A DNA stretch of 64,000 bases, taken from NCBI GenBank assembly GCA_039545295.1, contig BCIK01000030.1, positions 124,001 through 188,000 on the forward strand, given 5' to 3'. Origin of the DNA: Udeniomyces pyricola. Its lineage: Eukaryota; Basidiomycota; Tremellomycetes; Cystofilobasidiales; Mrakiaceae. This document shows positions 10,841 through 23,471 of this stretch, one piece after another (position 1 is the stretch's first letter; the number at the start of each line of letters is the position of its first letter). The notes beneath the pieces are model-generated. The model made no database searches, had not been told where the DNA came from, and saw only the letters and a program-made list of their open reading frames with translations. Position numbers and translations under genes: made by a program.

Positions 10841-12698
10841 GTGATGATTTCCCCCTCCTCCCTTAGTTTCATCGCATCCCCCCCTCCCAAAACTTTCTCT
10901 TGGATCTCTTTTTTGTTGCCCTTCTTCACATCCCCCATCATCTTTCGTGGTTGTCTCTTGGTCCTCCTTGCTTTTGTCCTGTTCTCTTTTGGTTTTGATT
11001 TTTCTCTTGCCCTTCTTCATGCCTTCTCCCCCCCCCAACCCCCCTTCCTATCCCCCCTTTGGTTACCTCGACGTCTCCCGCCGTCTCTTGGGCTCTTAGA
11101 TCCCCCTTGCCCACTCCTCTCATCTTTTAGAAGCCCCCCTCTCCCCCGACTCTCCAACAAAAAAAATTCTCCCACACTTCATTCATACACACAAACACAC
11201 TTCTTCTCTCATCCACCCCCCCCCCCCCCCCCCCCCCCCCCCNNNNNNNNNNNNNNNNNNNNNNNNNNNNNNNNNNNNNNNNNNNNNNNNNNNNNNNNNN
11301 NNNNNNNNNNNNNNNNNNNNNNNNNNNNNNNNNNNNNNNNNNNNNNNNNNNNNNNNNNNNNNNNNNNNNNNNNNNNNNNNNNNNNNNNNNNNNNNNNNNN
11401 NNNNNNNNNNNNNNNNNCCCCCCCCCCCACACCTTCCTTCACGATGTACGTTCATAGATGCATTAGATCTCAAATGTTTGTTGGTAAAGAAGATCAGCGA
11501 AGCTCGTCAACTGCGCGTGTGTGACGTGTGACTATGAGGAAAATAAGTTGGGTTAGACAATCAACAGATTTATACATATCAAACGCTCCGACAAACGTGG
11601 CTTACGTTCCACCTGCTCTCATGTCCTTTCTCCGCCACTCGGAATCGAAGACTCCAATACACAGCGAGACGTGCGTGCACGGTAAGACGCCATCCAATTA
11701 AGTACCCGAATCTGCGGGTCTACATCCCCTTTTCTCTCTCCAACTTACATTGGATTATTGGCTATTACAAGTGACCACTCCCTCCAAAAAGCCGCATTCC
11801 ATTCGAAACCACCGTTTACATCCGAGCGCAATCGATCCTCTACGCCCTTCACGCCAATCCTAAGACGAATGTCGCATACCTCCACTCTGTCCTCAAACTG
11901 GCGATCTTTTCTTGAACATCGATGGTGTTTGTCGCAGTCATCCCTTTTTGCTTCGAACGCACAATTAGTGGTATTAGTATGTATGTGTCCCACTAAATTG
12001 AATCGTGTTCGTTGATATCATCTCAGATCACGTCTGCGCTCGCAACGTCAGTAGCTAGCCAAGTACAAAGCTCAAGCGTGCAGATCCCCAAGAGAATTCA
12101 AGTAGAAGGGAAATAAAAAAAAGAAAGGAAACTCAAGCCTAGGTCATAAGATGTCTGAATTATACGAGTAGGACTAGTCTGTAAACCAGGACCGATGAAG
12201 TCGGACGCAACCTTTTAGTAGGAAAGGGGGAAGGGGGGGGGGGGAAGAAGGGGGAGAGACAGATGGGTCAAGGTATTAGGGGAAAATTCCCAAGATCGAA
12301 AGAGAACGAATAGAGAATAGGCTGGAGCGAGGACACGAAGGAAGAACAAAGATCCCAAAAGGAAGCGTATTATGTAATGGGGCATACAACGTGCAGAAAG
12401 TAAAACGGCCAAGACAAAAGAAAGACAAAGAGAGAAAACAAGACAGAAAAGACAGGAAAAGAAAGGAAGAGGGTCGTGATAACAGAAACGTAAACGTCAA
12501 TTTTGTAGTTTCCTCCTTTTGTTGCTGTATACGGTTCGTATTTAGAGAACGAAACGGAAGTTGGGCCTGGAAGTGAAAAAGAGGCAAGGAAATCCAACCA
12601 GAGTTGGTAAGCATATATAGGCGAGGGCATCGAAAAAAAAAAAAACCCACTTCCTCAAGAAAGTCCAAGATCGATGGAAAAAAAAAGTCAAGTAAAAC
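10841..12698. other. Convergent 3' intergenic region with assembly gap
   Basis: About 1.86 kb lies between the stop codons of two convergent transporter genes. It begins with a C/T-rich 3' flank, reaches a poly-C run and an N gap, and then has AT-richer sequence with a purine-rich stretch (12220-12480). Open frames here are low-complexity or cross the N run, so I see no gene. Confidence 0.55.
11243..11417. other. Assembly gap (175 N)
   Basis: A run of 175 N is flanked by poly-C on both sides (about 27 C before, about 11 C after). This indicates a homopolymer the assembler could not close. Open frames that span this run are artefacts. Confidence 0.97.
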
Positions 12699-15584
12699 TC
12701 ACGCGTCGTCTCCCAACTCGATCATCTCCTTCTCGCTCATGCCTTCGAGACCCAATCGCTTGAGGACTTCTGGCGAATGCTTTTCTCCCAACTTGAGTGG
12801 TTTGGGAGGGGGTCCAAAGACTTGATCCCGTCGGTTGTTTTCGCGCTTGAGGAGAACGGAGAGCAAAAAAGCGCAGATGAAGGCGGCGACGGCGAAACCG
12901 AGGGTGATGCCGTGACCGAGTCGGAAAGAGGGCGCGTCTTGAGTTCGGTAGATTTGAGAGGCGACGATCCCTCCGCTGTTGCCGAGAGAGAAGACCATTC
13001 CCCTGAGCACGTACAACAAGCGACAACAAAGGTGACCGAGAAAAACAAGTTGGGGAATACTGGTCAGTTGACATTCTTGGGTTGACCACTCAACACACAA
13101 GACTCTCTAGGGGAGAGACAAAGCAAGAACCAGCGAAAGTCAACCTATACTCACATGGCCACCGCACGCTTGTAATGATTCGCAAAGTTGCCTCCGGCCC
13201 AAGCAATGGTCGACGCAATCTGAGGCGCGGTACTCGCGACCGTAAGGAAAACGGCAAAGTAGAGCACGCCAGGTTTGGTGATGGGAACGGTGGAGAGGAT
13301 GATGTAGCCGATAGTGTTGAGAGTCGCCCAGAACATCATCCAATGCGATCGGTAACCGCGGCCTCGGTCGATGAGAAGTGCAGTAGAGACGGTAGTAATG
13401 AAAGCGAGAACGTAGGCTAGCATATACAAAAAAAAAACGAAAAGGTCATTAATTTGATGGAGTGTGATGCGACCCCAAGGCATGTGGCCAAGAACCGCGA
13501 TGCCAAATGCAGGCCGCAAGAGAACAGCGACAACGCAGACGCAGGACAAGAACACTCACGAGGCACGGTCAAAAGCAGAGATTGGGGTCGAGTCCATGTT
13601 CCAAGGTTACTAATGATGGTAGGCGAGAAGATGCTCTGACTGTAGATGCACTCGGCACAACCAATGTACTGAATCATGAAGACTACCCGCACGACCAAGA
13701 AGAAAGAAAGACAAGATTGCAGAGTTGCATGATGTCAGCGACATGACTCTCAGAGAGCAAAGCGAACTGGATGACTACACCAGAGCTTGAGGACGTACGC
13801 CAAGTCTTGTAGTCTTTGAGAGCGTTGCGGACTTGTTGCCAGTTGAACGTGCCCATCGCACCCAATCCAATGTCGTCCTTTCGTCGCTGAAGAACCATTG
13901 TCCGCTCCTCCTCCTAATCGCATCGAGATCAATATTGTAGACACGTCAGACGCAGTTTCGATAGCACAGAATAAGAAAGACAAAGCAAAACACGCACAGT
14001 GAGGAATCTGGCCTCCTCTGGAAAGTCGTGGATGAGCCAAAAGCCCGCGAAGGCAATGAGGATGGTGACCAGTCCTTCCAGGATAAACTATCAACATGAA
14101 AGAGAGGAAAACATACATCAGCGCAAAGTCACATCCGGATGTGGGATTCTCCCGAGCTCCGTATGATGGATGGCGGGAGCACTCACAATCCACGACCATC
14201 CTTGTAGGCCAGAGATACCATCCATCTTAGCGATTCCGTAGCCCAAGATGCCTCCCAACGCACCTGAAAAGTCAATTCAGGCGAGGAAGATGAAATGAGC
14301 ATGCACACACGTGAAATAATGCATGGTACCATTCACGTCCGGCCTTGACTCACCGGCGAGAGTTGCTCCCGAGAAGAAGATAGCGATTCGGAAAGCGAGT
14401 TCAGAGCGTCGGTACCACACCTGTGCAAGGAATCATGTCAACTGTCAGAATCAGAGTCGATGGGTATCTTGTTTACGTAGAGATAAGAACTTACGGAAAG
14501 GTAAAATGAGATTCCGGGCTGTAAGTGTTGCCCATTGGCGCAAAGAAGGGTTCAGAGTTGGTCAATTTGAGTTGCACACCCTCCAACACCTTCTGAGAGT
14601 GGCAATGATTGGACTTACGAATAGACAACTCTCGAACGCTCCAAGCAAAAGACGGCAAACGAGGAGAGACCCGTACTGATGACACGCGGGATATACTCAG
14701 GTCAGTGACCGGCCTGTCATGGCATGAGGCGGTTTGGGGAAGACAATCAGACATTGAACTCACCGATCTTGAGAATCCCATGCCTACATTGACGGCACCC
14801 CAGGCAATCGCTACGAAAGGCAGGAATCTAGATGGACGGAATTTTTTGAGAACGAGGTCTTCACAGTCAAGAATCAAGAGCCAAAGCAAAATGAGGTTTG
14901 TCAAGTCAGTCGTGCTGCGAGGTGACGTATATGACTCGTGGGACGACGAAGAGACTCACTTCCTCCAATCTCAAAGGTGACGTAGCTGACGAAAAGAACC
15001 ATGGACGCAGTGTTGTACTGTGTGAGAACGACAAGAAACGACAGGATTAGCTCGCTGTGGTCGGCAGAAATTCGGGAAGCAGCCGGCTTGCCCCATCATG
15101 TTCTTTCCTATTATCTTCCTTTCCCCCGTCGGGCTTTTGGATGTACCTGCAGAGATGTCAGACCGAGCTGCTTATTGAGACCACTGAGCTTGGCGACACC
15201 GATTGAGATTCTATCCACTGTGTGGGGACAGGCATGACGAGATAAGGAGTGAGTGAGTGCCGAAGGGATTGGACAGCTTCCGGTCGAGGTGCCGGAATCG
15301 AGACGAAATGAAAGGCAATGGGACTGACGAAAAGACATGGTGAACACCAGGGTGAGGAAAGGGATGAGGTTTTTGTCCATCTTCCAGAGCAAGGCCTTGT
15401 CCTTAGCCCTAGCCTCGGCCAGCTCGGTCTCGGTGAGGTCAGCATGGTGGGAGACGGGTGAGGAAGCTTCTTTGGTGGCCAAGTCGAGCGAAGCGGCATC
15501 GTCCGAGGGCGATGGAGAGCGCGAGGACCGGTCAAAGGCATTGACGACGGCGTGGGGGCTTTGAGCCTTTTTGAGATCTTCCAT
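12699..15584 (-). CDS. MFS permease of the allantoate permease (DAL5-like) family
   Basis: A membrane transporter of the anion:cation symporter group, the family of yeast Dal5 and many fungal vitamin, dipeptide or organic-anion permeases. The N-terminal exon starts at 15584 (MEDLKKAQSPHAVVNAFDRS) and has the family's charged cytosolic stretch, then WKMDKNLIPFLTLVFTMSF. The next small exons give LDRISIGVAKLSGLNKQLGL and YNTASMVLFVSYVTFEIGG, the typical TM1-TM2 signature. Later exons give NVGMGFSR, WYRRSELAFRIAIFFSGATL, GGILGYGI, GWSWIFILEGLVTILIAFAG and DFPEEARFLTEEER. Near the C-terminus are ANHYKRAVAM, SLGNSGGIVASQIY and the tail HSPEVLKRLGLEGMSEKEM, which ends in TGA at 12699. At least ten short exons were seen. 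Substrate is unknown. It converges on the sugar transporter and diverges from GSH2. Confidence 0.92.
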
Positions 15585-16176
15585 TGGAGGTGAAGCTTGA
15601 GTAGGGTAAACTGGTATGGACGAGTGATGTGCTCAAGGGCTAGTGGGATGATATGGGCTGAGAAGGGATATATAAATGGGTCGGTTGGTGCAGGTTGGTG
15701 GAGGGAAAGCAGAGGATGATTAAAGTAGAGGATGATTTCCCGGCCGAGTTGGGAATGACTTGGTTTATCGAGCAAAGCCAATTCACCGGTCCGCTTGAAA
15801 TGACTCCCTCACCGTTCCAGGTCGGCCTTGTCATCCGAAGAGGGCGAACAATGCAAGATGCAAGAATTATGCATCTCATTTTCATCGCCAAGTTACGTAC
15901 CCGTCGGTTTACGCCGATCACTGGTTTGATAATCATCGATCATTCATAATAAAATCAAACCCACAACTGTCTTTGCGCGCTCTGAGATCTGAGCTCTGCT
16001 CTGGCTGATTTGATCGATCAGACTGCCCTGATCACCTCTCTGGGACCTTGGGCCTTGCTCATCATCCTGCCACTATTCGCTCATATATAATCATCACCTA
16101 TTGTCATCCATCAGCTCACCCGCCATCGGCCAGCTTACACTCTACAACCTCCTGCCGGCTCACTTCAATCTCCGCC
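15585..16176. promoter_or_regulatory. Shared divergent promoter, DAL5-like permease / GSH2
   Basis: 592 bases separate the two start codons. Near the permease end there is ATATATAAATGGG (about 15668) and near GSH2 CTCATATATAATC (about 16080), both TATA-like and placed 85-100 bases from their ATGs. I recognise no specific operator. Confidence 0.45.
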
Positions 16177-18491
16177 ATGTCGACCTCAACTGAACCCCCC
16201 GCATCAATCCTCCCGTCCTGGCCACCCAGCCTCCAACCGGACCAGCTTGCTCACCTCCAGACACTCGCCCTCGATTACGCCCTCGCCCACGGGCTCATCT
16301 ACCGCCCACCCCTTCCAGCCTCGTCCAGTCAGCCTCTGTCTGCATCAGCCATTTCGGCTCCCATCTCGCTCTTCCCCTCGCCCTTCCCAAGAACCCTTCA
16401 TCAAGAGGCAAAGGAGCTCCAGGAACTCTACAACGAGCTCTACGCGCGCATCACCCTCGACGAGCGTTGGCTCGACCAGGTCGTTCGTGGCTGCTTCTGG
16501 GGTGAAGACGGAGGGGATAGCTTCATGAGAGATGTTTGGCAAGGATGGCAGGATGTAAAAAAAGCTGGCATCAAGCAGGTCAGTGATCTGATACCATGTC
16601 AGGGAGAGAGACAGAAGGCAGGGAGAGAAGGATGAGGGGGGGGGGGAGGCATTTCCCTCCATCGCCTCTGACCGAAAGCTCCTAATCACGCAACTCGCTG
16701 ACCAAGCACGCGTCGTCTTGCTCCCGACGTTCTTTTTTCTTTTTTTTCTGAACAACTAGCCGTTGCACTTGCTGCTTTCTAGATCCGACTACCTTCTCCA
16801 TCAGTCTCTAGGAGAATCTCATGAGCCTTTGTCCATCAAACAGGTCGAGTTCAACACCATCTCGTCGAGCTTTGGCTCTCTTAGCGCAAAGGTCGCCGGA
16901 TTGCATCGGTTCGTTATCTAGTCATCTTCAAACCGGCAGCCTTCTTCGCGTCCTTCTTGCCCGCGGTCAACTTTGCATCACTGACCAAGAACCCCGTTTA
17001 TGTCCGGTCGGCAGATATCTCGCTCAGCAGACGGATTATTTTGGCGCATCGCCTCACTTGCGGTTGGATAACCTTCCGCTGAACGACCCCATCCAAGGTC
17101 TCGCCAGCGGTCTCGCCGAGGCTCACAAGGTTTTTGGCGTCGCAGAGTGCGTGTCTTATGAGCTACCATCTGTATGGAACCTATGTACTACCATTGGTCT
17201 GATCTGATGCTGATACTGAGGTATTTTGGTTTCCAGCGCGTCCATTCTCATGGTTGTTCAAGATGGCGAGAGGAACGCATTCGATCAGCGATGGCTCGAG
17301 TACGAGCTGCTCGAAAGGTCAGCCATGACGTCCTCACGTTGCTGGATGCTGGCCTGGATTATAACCATACTGACATTGCCTTTCTCGTCCGTCCATCACT
17401 CATCTTGTCTTTCCATGCCCATGTAAAGGCATGGCATTTCTTCGCACCGAGCCTCTCTTCCCTCGCTCGCTAAGCTTGCCTCTGTCGATGCTTCTACGTC
17501 CAACTTGGTCTTCACCCCTCCCCACTCACCCAACGCTCCTCAAACCATCTCCGTCGTCTACTACCGGGCCGGTTACACCCCGACCGACTATCTCAGCTCG
17601 ACCGAATGGTCGACGCGAACGACGATGGAGCGCTCGACGGCCATCAAATGCCCAACGTACGCCCTCCAACTCGCTGGCTCAAAAAAGGTGCAACAAGTGC
17701 TCGCCATGCCGGGCGTGCTCGAGTACTTCCTTCCACCTTCAAACCCGACGAGTTCATCCGGAGAAAGGGAGACATCTTCTGCAGCCGAGGGTGGCAAGGT
17801 ATACTCATTCGAGGAGATCGAGAAGCTTCGAGCGAGTTTCATGGGGCTATGGCCATTGGGGGATGGAACGGAGCTGTCGATAGAAGGGGAAAGGAGAATC
17901 GAGCAGAGTGGTGGAGGCGAGGGGTATGTGCTGAAACCTCAACGCGAAGGCGGGGGTAACAACGTCTACAACAAAGATATCGGACCTTTCTTGGCCAAGC
18001 TGGCGGAAAGTGATCGGTGAGTTTGCCCTTTTTTCCCCCTGGGTTGCCCGTGTTTGGACCAAATTGCGATGAGGAGAAACGGACGATCAGCTGACTGATT
18101 TTTTCCTTTGTGTATGTATGTGTGTGTCTGTGTGCTTTGCGTGTGATCTTGCATGTGATCCTATCCTGGCAGACTTTTGCCCGAATCTCAACCACCTTCT
18201 TCATCGGCATACATCCTCATGTCCCTCATCACTCCGCCCCCTCATCTCGCCAACATCCTCCTTCGATCGGTTCCTCCCATGTCTTCGGACCCCTCTCTGG
18301 ACACTTCGGCCTCGCACAAGGAGGTCATCTCGGAACTTGGCGTGTACGGTGCGACGCTCTTTGGACCGGATGGTGGCGTGCAGTATAACCGGGGTGATGT
18401 GGGGACGTTGTTGAGGACTAAGGGGAGGGAGAGCGATGAGGGTGGGGTCGCTGTTGGGTTCAGTGTGTTGGATTCAGTCGTGCTTGTGTAG
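16177..18491 (+). CDS. GSH2: Glutathione synthetase (eukaryotic type)
   Basis: Ligates gamma-glutamylcysteine and glycine with ATP to make glutathione, in the cytosol. The predicted protein is 552 residues, from exons 16177-16578, 16760-16912, 17031-17146, 17237-17317, 17429-18016 and 18173-18491, all in phase. Family marks: ARITLDERWLDQVVRGCFWG and SDYLLHQ in the N-terminal part, FNTISSSFGSLSAKVAGLHR, NLPLNDPIQGLASGLAEAH, MVVQDGERNAFDQRWLEYEL, VYYRAGYTPTDYLSSTEWST, STAIKCPTYALQLAGSKKVQ, and the glycine-rich ATP-grasp triad GYVLKPQREGGGNNVY. The C-terminal lid follows: SELGVYGATLF, then the final VAVGFSVLDSVVLV. It is somewhat longer than usual (about 480-500) because of a Ser/Gly loop after YFLPPSNPTSSSG and longer linkers. 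The donor ending exon 2 was chosen to keep frame (GTTATC rather than GTTCGT). Diverges from the DAL5-like permease. Confidence 0.97.
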
Positions 18492-19127
18492 CGAAACGCG
18501 ACCGGAATATTATAGATGCGTGCATCAAAGTGGATCATTCAAAGGGCATTGTGCATCATGCATTGATGACGAAAGAAAGTTATAAAGACAAGGTTCCTTT
18601 TGATTAGTTAACGTTGAGTATTCGAGTAAACTATATACGTTATTCGGTTGACTTGTTTGGTCGAACGTCAATGGACGATTGTTACGCGATTTTGTTACAA
18701 TATGCTGGAAGCGATCGGCACGATTGATTTGTCGCTGCGACAGATCTTGGGAGGGCCGGGACGGACACCTTTGGGATCGATGTTGGGCGGCACTTACAGT
18801 AGGACGCAGACTGATCTGATCGGGTGGATCGATGATGCGAGGATGAGCATGAACGGCAGGTGCTTCCTAAGGAGACATATGGCTTAGTGACTTATAAAAT
18901 CTTGACAGAAAGAAACAGACGGGAAGATCAATCGAAGCTGCATGAAAGGTCAATTATTACACTGGAAAAAAAGAGTGGGGAGCCAGTTGGTGCCCCTCAA
19001 ACCATCACGCCCAGTCCCCACAGTTGGCCCTTCGCCCTCTCCCTCCTCGTCTTCTTCCCCCACCCCCCATCCTCTCCTGCTTCCGACACATACACCCCCT
19101 AGACTCTCGCCCAACATCTCTCACGCC
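18492..19127. other. Spacer between GSH2 and the MYB gene
   Basis: About 635 bases between tandem genes. The first part should be the GSH2 3' end (AT-rich, TATAAAGACAAGG near 18580). The last 100 bases are C/T-rich leader. No additional coding frame is supported. Confidence 0.5.
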
Positions 19128-21800
19128 ATGCCACCGACGGACGCCTCGTCCCATCGAGAACGCGTCTACTGGACCGAGGACGAGGACAAGAAGCTGCTCG
19201 AAATGGTGGCCATCCATGGTTCGTTTTGCCTATGCTCCTTGAAACCTCCCACCGTCCGTTCGTCCGCCTCGCCCGCTTCGGACTTCCCCTTCCGTCACCG
19301 CCCCACGCGCGGGTACGATCCCTCGTTGGGTGTTTCTCCTCTCAGTTCTGGACCTCTTTCAAGCCTCCTCTCAATGCCCTTCTTTTGGCTTAGCCCTTGA
19401 GTGAAAGAGATACATGGGTCCCTTTGACGCGACGACGTCGACCGCGCGCTTCTGGCCGAAGGGCGGTGGATGAGGTAGCAAGGGAGGGGACAAGCAGCGT
19501 CCGTCACGAGGCCACGGGCGCGGCAGTGGATCAGAATAGTCGACCTCGACAGACCGTCATTGGCATCATGTTGATGCCGTCTACATTTCTATGCCCTCGG
19601 ACCCTAATCAAACTAAGGGTCACATATTAATTAAGGGGTCGATGCGTGCTCGAGCGAGACAGGGCCAGTGGAGGGGAGGCGCAAGAGGAAGGAAGAGAAG
19701 GAGCGTCGACTTCCCGCACCCGCCTTCTTCTCGTGGCTCTCGCACGCTCTCGAACGGATCCATGGGCCGATTCCTATCAATCCAAATGCCAGAATACACG
19801 ACCTCCACACGCACTGAGCCGCCTGCCTTGACTGCTACTTATTTCCCCTTGCCCTTTACTCACACATCATGCCTTGATCTGGATATACTCTCGAACAGGC
19901 AGCAAACGAGGCAAAGACTCCAAGTACGCTGGCCAACCTTATCCTTTAACCCCCCCCCCCCCGACCCCTTCCCCAGCTTACTTCTACACCAAAATGGATT
20001 TTTCTCATATCCTTTTCGTCTGTTCTTTTCTCTCCGCTTGTCACGTGTCCTCTGTCTTTCTGATGCAGATGGCCCATCGTCGCTGCTGCCCTTGAAGGTC
20101 GAAACATCAAAGTGAGTTATATCTCTCGTCACGTCTCCCACGCTCGTCTAGTCTCAGCTTGGCTTGGCGCACGCGGTACCTATAAATGGCAACCTGTCCA
20201 CTGTTGCTTCTCCGGTGACGCGCAACCATCGGGGGTCGACCCACTGCCATTCCACTCTTGCTATTGACATTTCAACCACCTGATATCTTGACTCTCATCA
20301 CTCGTAGGATTGCCGCAAGAGATACTTTCACTCCCTCGCCCCCGATTTGAAGAAGGGTCGATGGTCGACAGAAGAGGACAGCTTACTTTTGCAATGGCTG
20401 GAAAAGCTTGGTCCAGTTTGGTACAAGGTCAGTATCAGCCCTATGAATCGTGATATAGCTGAAGGGGCCGAGTTAAGGACTCAGATCTTGTGTTTGAGCT
20501 GCATGGAGCCTGCGGGATTGACACTGTTCGAAACATCTTGTATTGCGGCCAAACAGATTGCTCAGGTAATAAGCTTCGTTTCCTACCGCTTGAGGCAGAT
20601 CATGTGTCAATATTGACACTCTGTACAACTCTTGCCCACGACATGACGTTCCTTTTCAGCAAATCCCCGGTCGAAAAGACGATCAGTGTGCCAAGCGGTA
20701 CAAGGAGGTGCTTGATCCGACACTATCCAAGGTAGATTCTGCCCCCCCCCCCCCCAACTCTTCAAGGAGCGATTGCTCTTCGTTTTTACGCGTGTCATAG
20801 ATCGTGAGAGTCGTGTGGCTGATTGAGAATCCTTCGCAACTTCAACGTACAGAAACAACCGTGGTCGACGGAAGAAGACAATTTGCTACTCAAATTATAC
20901 GAAGAGTTGGGGGGCAAATGGCAACAGATCGCCAAGTCGCTTCCCGGGCGAACAGGTCTTTGTTGCAGAAACCGGTGGCGCAAGTTCAAGAGCGATGGCG
21001 ACAACGCTCGTGACGCCGCTGCTGAAGAGAAGCGAAGGCTCGGTGGGAATGCTGGCGGGACCAAGTCGTTACCAGAGGGTGGCCGAGGCAGGCGGAGCGT
21101 GAGTGTGCCTGACGATGTGGCGGGCAGCTCGACCGGGGCGGGCACCAAGGCGGGCGCCTCGACGGAAGACAAGGCGAGAGCGAAGTCGAGCAAGCCGAGG
21201 AAGAAACGAATCATCGACGACGTCTCGACTCCGAGTGATGCCACCGACAGTCCCCGCAAACGGTTCGCGACCGACTCGAGCGCGCTCAGTGCCCAGAGCT
21301 CCTTGATGGGAGGAGGCAACAGCAGTAGTGGGCACCAACAATCTCCTCATCCACCCCCTTTACCTTCAACGATGCGCAATGGCAGCTTCGATATCCTCCA
21401 ACATCTCCAAAACTCCCGCCTCGATACCAATCTTGACCCCCACTTTCACTTACACAACGACTTTGACTCAGACCCCAATCACGTCGCCGGTCTATCGCTT
21501 TTCGGTCAGGCTGGCACGGGTGATTCGCGTCGATCGGAACTTTCCTCCTTTGGCCCATCCTTTTCACCTCACGTAGCATCGCCTTATAACTCGGCACTCG
21601 ATGTTGCGCGTATCCTGCCATATCAATCGGGCTCAGACGCGACCCATCAACGGCATCCGACGGCGGCTGACCTGTATGCTCTGCCTGGGATCCACGACCA
21701 TGCTGCCGCTCGCCGTGACCTGACTGGGTTTAGCTTCCCACCCCTTGATGGTAGCCAGTCAAACATCTATGAGTCTCAACTACAGGAGCATCGGCGTCGA

Positions 21801-21832
<32 letters not shown>

Positions 21833-23471
21833 GCAGCAACAACAGCAGCAGCAACAACAGCAGCAGCAACAACAACAGCAACAGCAGCAGCAGCAACAGT
21901 CATCTTCCCGCCCAGAGTTTGGGTTCCCCCTCAATCCGACTAATCCGAATGCTGACCGCTTTACCGACCGCTACCAACGATTGCTTCATGGGGATGAGCC
22001 TCAACATCCGTCAGCCAACAACTCGCTACATTCATCCGTGTACAGTTCATCCCTCTGTGCGACATCGCCTGCGACAACATCGACCCCCGAGACCCAAGGG
22101 GGCACTGGTTCGAGCTCCCACAACACGACCGTGACCTCGGGAGGCGAGCCAACATCATCATCAGAGCATCCTCCTCGGCACATTGATCAACAGCCGCAGC
22201 AGCAACAAGACCCCCAACAGTCCCAAGTCGACGCGAGCGACAATTCTTGGATTTCGTCGTTCTTAGCTTCACTCCACAATCCTTCGGCCTCGCTACCGCC
22301 GACGGCACTCAACTCGCCCGTCTTCACGGCGGGATGGGAGCCTGCTCTGTTTTCTGCGCCTCCCTCGCCCGTTCGACAGATGTATCAATCCCTCCATGCC
22401 GAGCACGGCGGTCAGCTCAACGGTCATTCTCACCTCGACCATCCCTTCATCCCCGCTAGCTCGTTCCTCAACCATCCCAAACTCTCCGAACACAGTCAAG
22501 ACCCAAGCGCGCGCAACTATAAGCCACCCTTCCATGCTCCCGCCTCGCCGATATCGATGCCGCCACCAGCACTTCCGCATCATCACCTTCCTGGCGGCGC
22601 CGGTGCAGTCGCCTCACCAGTGGACGGTATCTCCGCCCCGGCGGATGACAGCGTGGTGCGCAGTAGTCTGTTGATGCCTCCGCCTGCTCTTCCAACTCCC
22701 TCAAGCGCTCCGACGACGACGCCAAACGTCACTCTTCCACCTTTGTCGGCCGCGTCACTTCTGGATCGGCACAACCTCAACACCGCTGCTTCTGCTTCTG
22801 CCGCCTCGGCGTCTAACGCTCGACTTTCACCCCTCCTTCCATTGAATGTCGGCTCAACAGGATCCAACGTCTCTTCGGGCACGACGGACGCTTTTCCTAT
22901 CCCCTCGACCTCTCTACCTCCTCTCTCTATTCCGAGTTCCCGTACTCGTTCGCCTATGTTGCCTCCTCCTTTACCTTCTCGCCCTTCGAGTCCGCCACCA
23001 GCCCCGACGAGTGCCCCTTCGACTACACCTCCTCAACACGCTTACATGATCTGGGATCCTAGACCGACGCACGAGCAACTTCGAGGGCCTCTCGTCCTCG
23101 TGCCTGCCGAGATCCTGGCAGGACTTATCCAGAAGGCGAGCGAAGCCGATAAGTTACTCCAAAATGCCCCAAATGGAGCTGGGATGGATAGGAATCCCTT
23201 GTCGTTGGCTGGATCGACTCTTTCGACGAACGGTCACGGAGGAGGAGGAGGTGGTGGTGATGGTGGTAGTGGAGCAGGTTTGGGGGGTCATCTGGGCGTA
23301 GGTGGAGAGGCGAGGAAGGGTACTGGACTCGCTGAGCGAGGTAATCGCAATGACATTGAGCTGTCGGGTTCGACCTTGCCTCAGCTTGACACTCATTCGT
23401 TGGGTGGAGGAGGTCTATCTCAGGCTGGTGGGAACGGCGGCTTACAAGCTCTGTTGACGTCGTTAGCTTAG
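19128..23471 (+). CDS. Three-repeat MYB DNA-binding regulator with poly-glutamine tract
   Basis: A nuclear DNA-binding protein of 992 residues with three tandem MYB repeats at the N-terminus, as in Bas1-type fungal and animal MYB proteins. Exons: 19128-19218, 19899-19923, 20069-20111, 20308-20427, 20557-20565, 20660-20731, 20853-23471. Repeat 1 spans RVYWTEDEDKKLLEMVAIHG to KWPIVAAALEGRNIKDCRKR. Repeat 2 spans KGRWSTEEDSLLLQWLEKLG to KIAQQIPGRKDDQCAKRYKE. Repeat 3 spans KQPWSTEEDNLLLKLYEELG to WQQIAKSLPGRTGLCCRNRW. The IAQ of repeat 2 comes from a 9-base exon. After the repeats follow a basic segment (KPRKKRI), a long disordered Ser/Pro region, a glutamine run (21799-21898), Pro-rich segments and a Gly-rich tail. 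A short conserved-looking stretch AYMIWDPRPTHEQLRGPLVL is seen near 23045. The acceptor CGTACAG at 20852 was chosen because it alone restores the repeat 2-3 linker. Target genes are unknown. Confidence 0.93.
21799..21898 (+). repeat. CAG/CAA glutamine tract in the MYB gene
   Basis: About 33 consecutive glutamine codons with CAG and CAA mixed irregularly. The mixing limits slippage compared with pure CAG and suggests the tract is maintained as protein sequence rather than a fresh expansion. Confidence 0.95.

Noticed and set aside
10841..11524. Long plus-strand open frame running through the N gap
   Set aside because: It is kept open by 175 unknown bases and poly-C; flanking sequence is 3' non-coding.
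12276..12668. 130-codon minus-strand frame rich in Phe/Leu/Ser
   Set aside because: Produced by purine-rich sequence on the plus strand in a convergent 3' region; no domain and no splice context.
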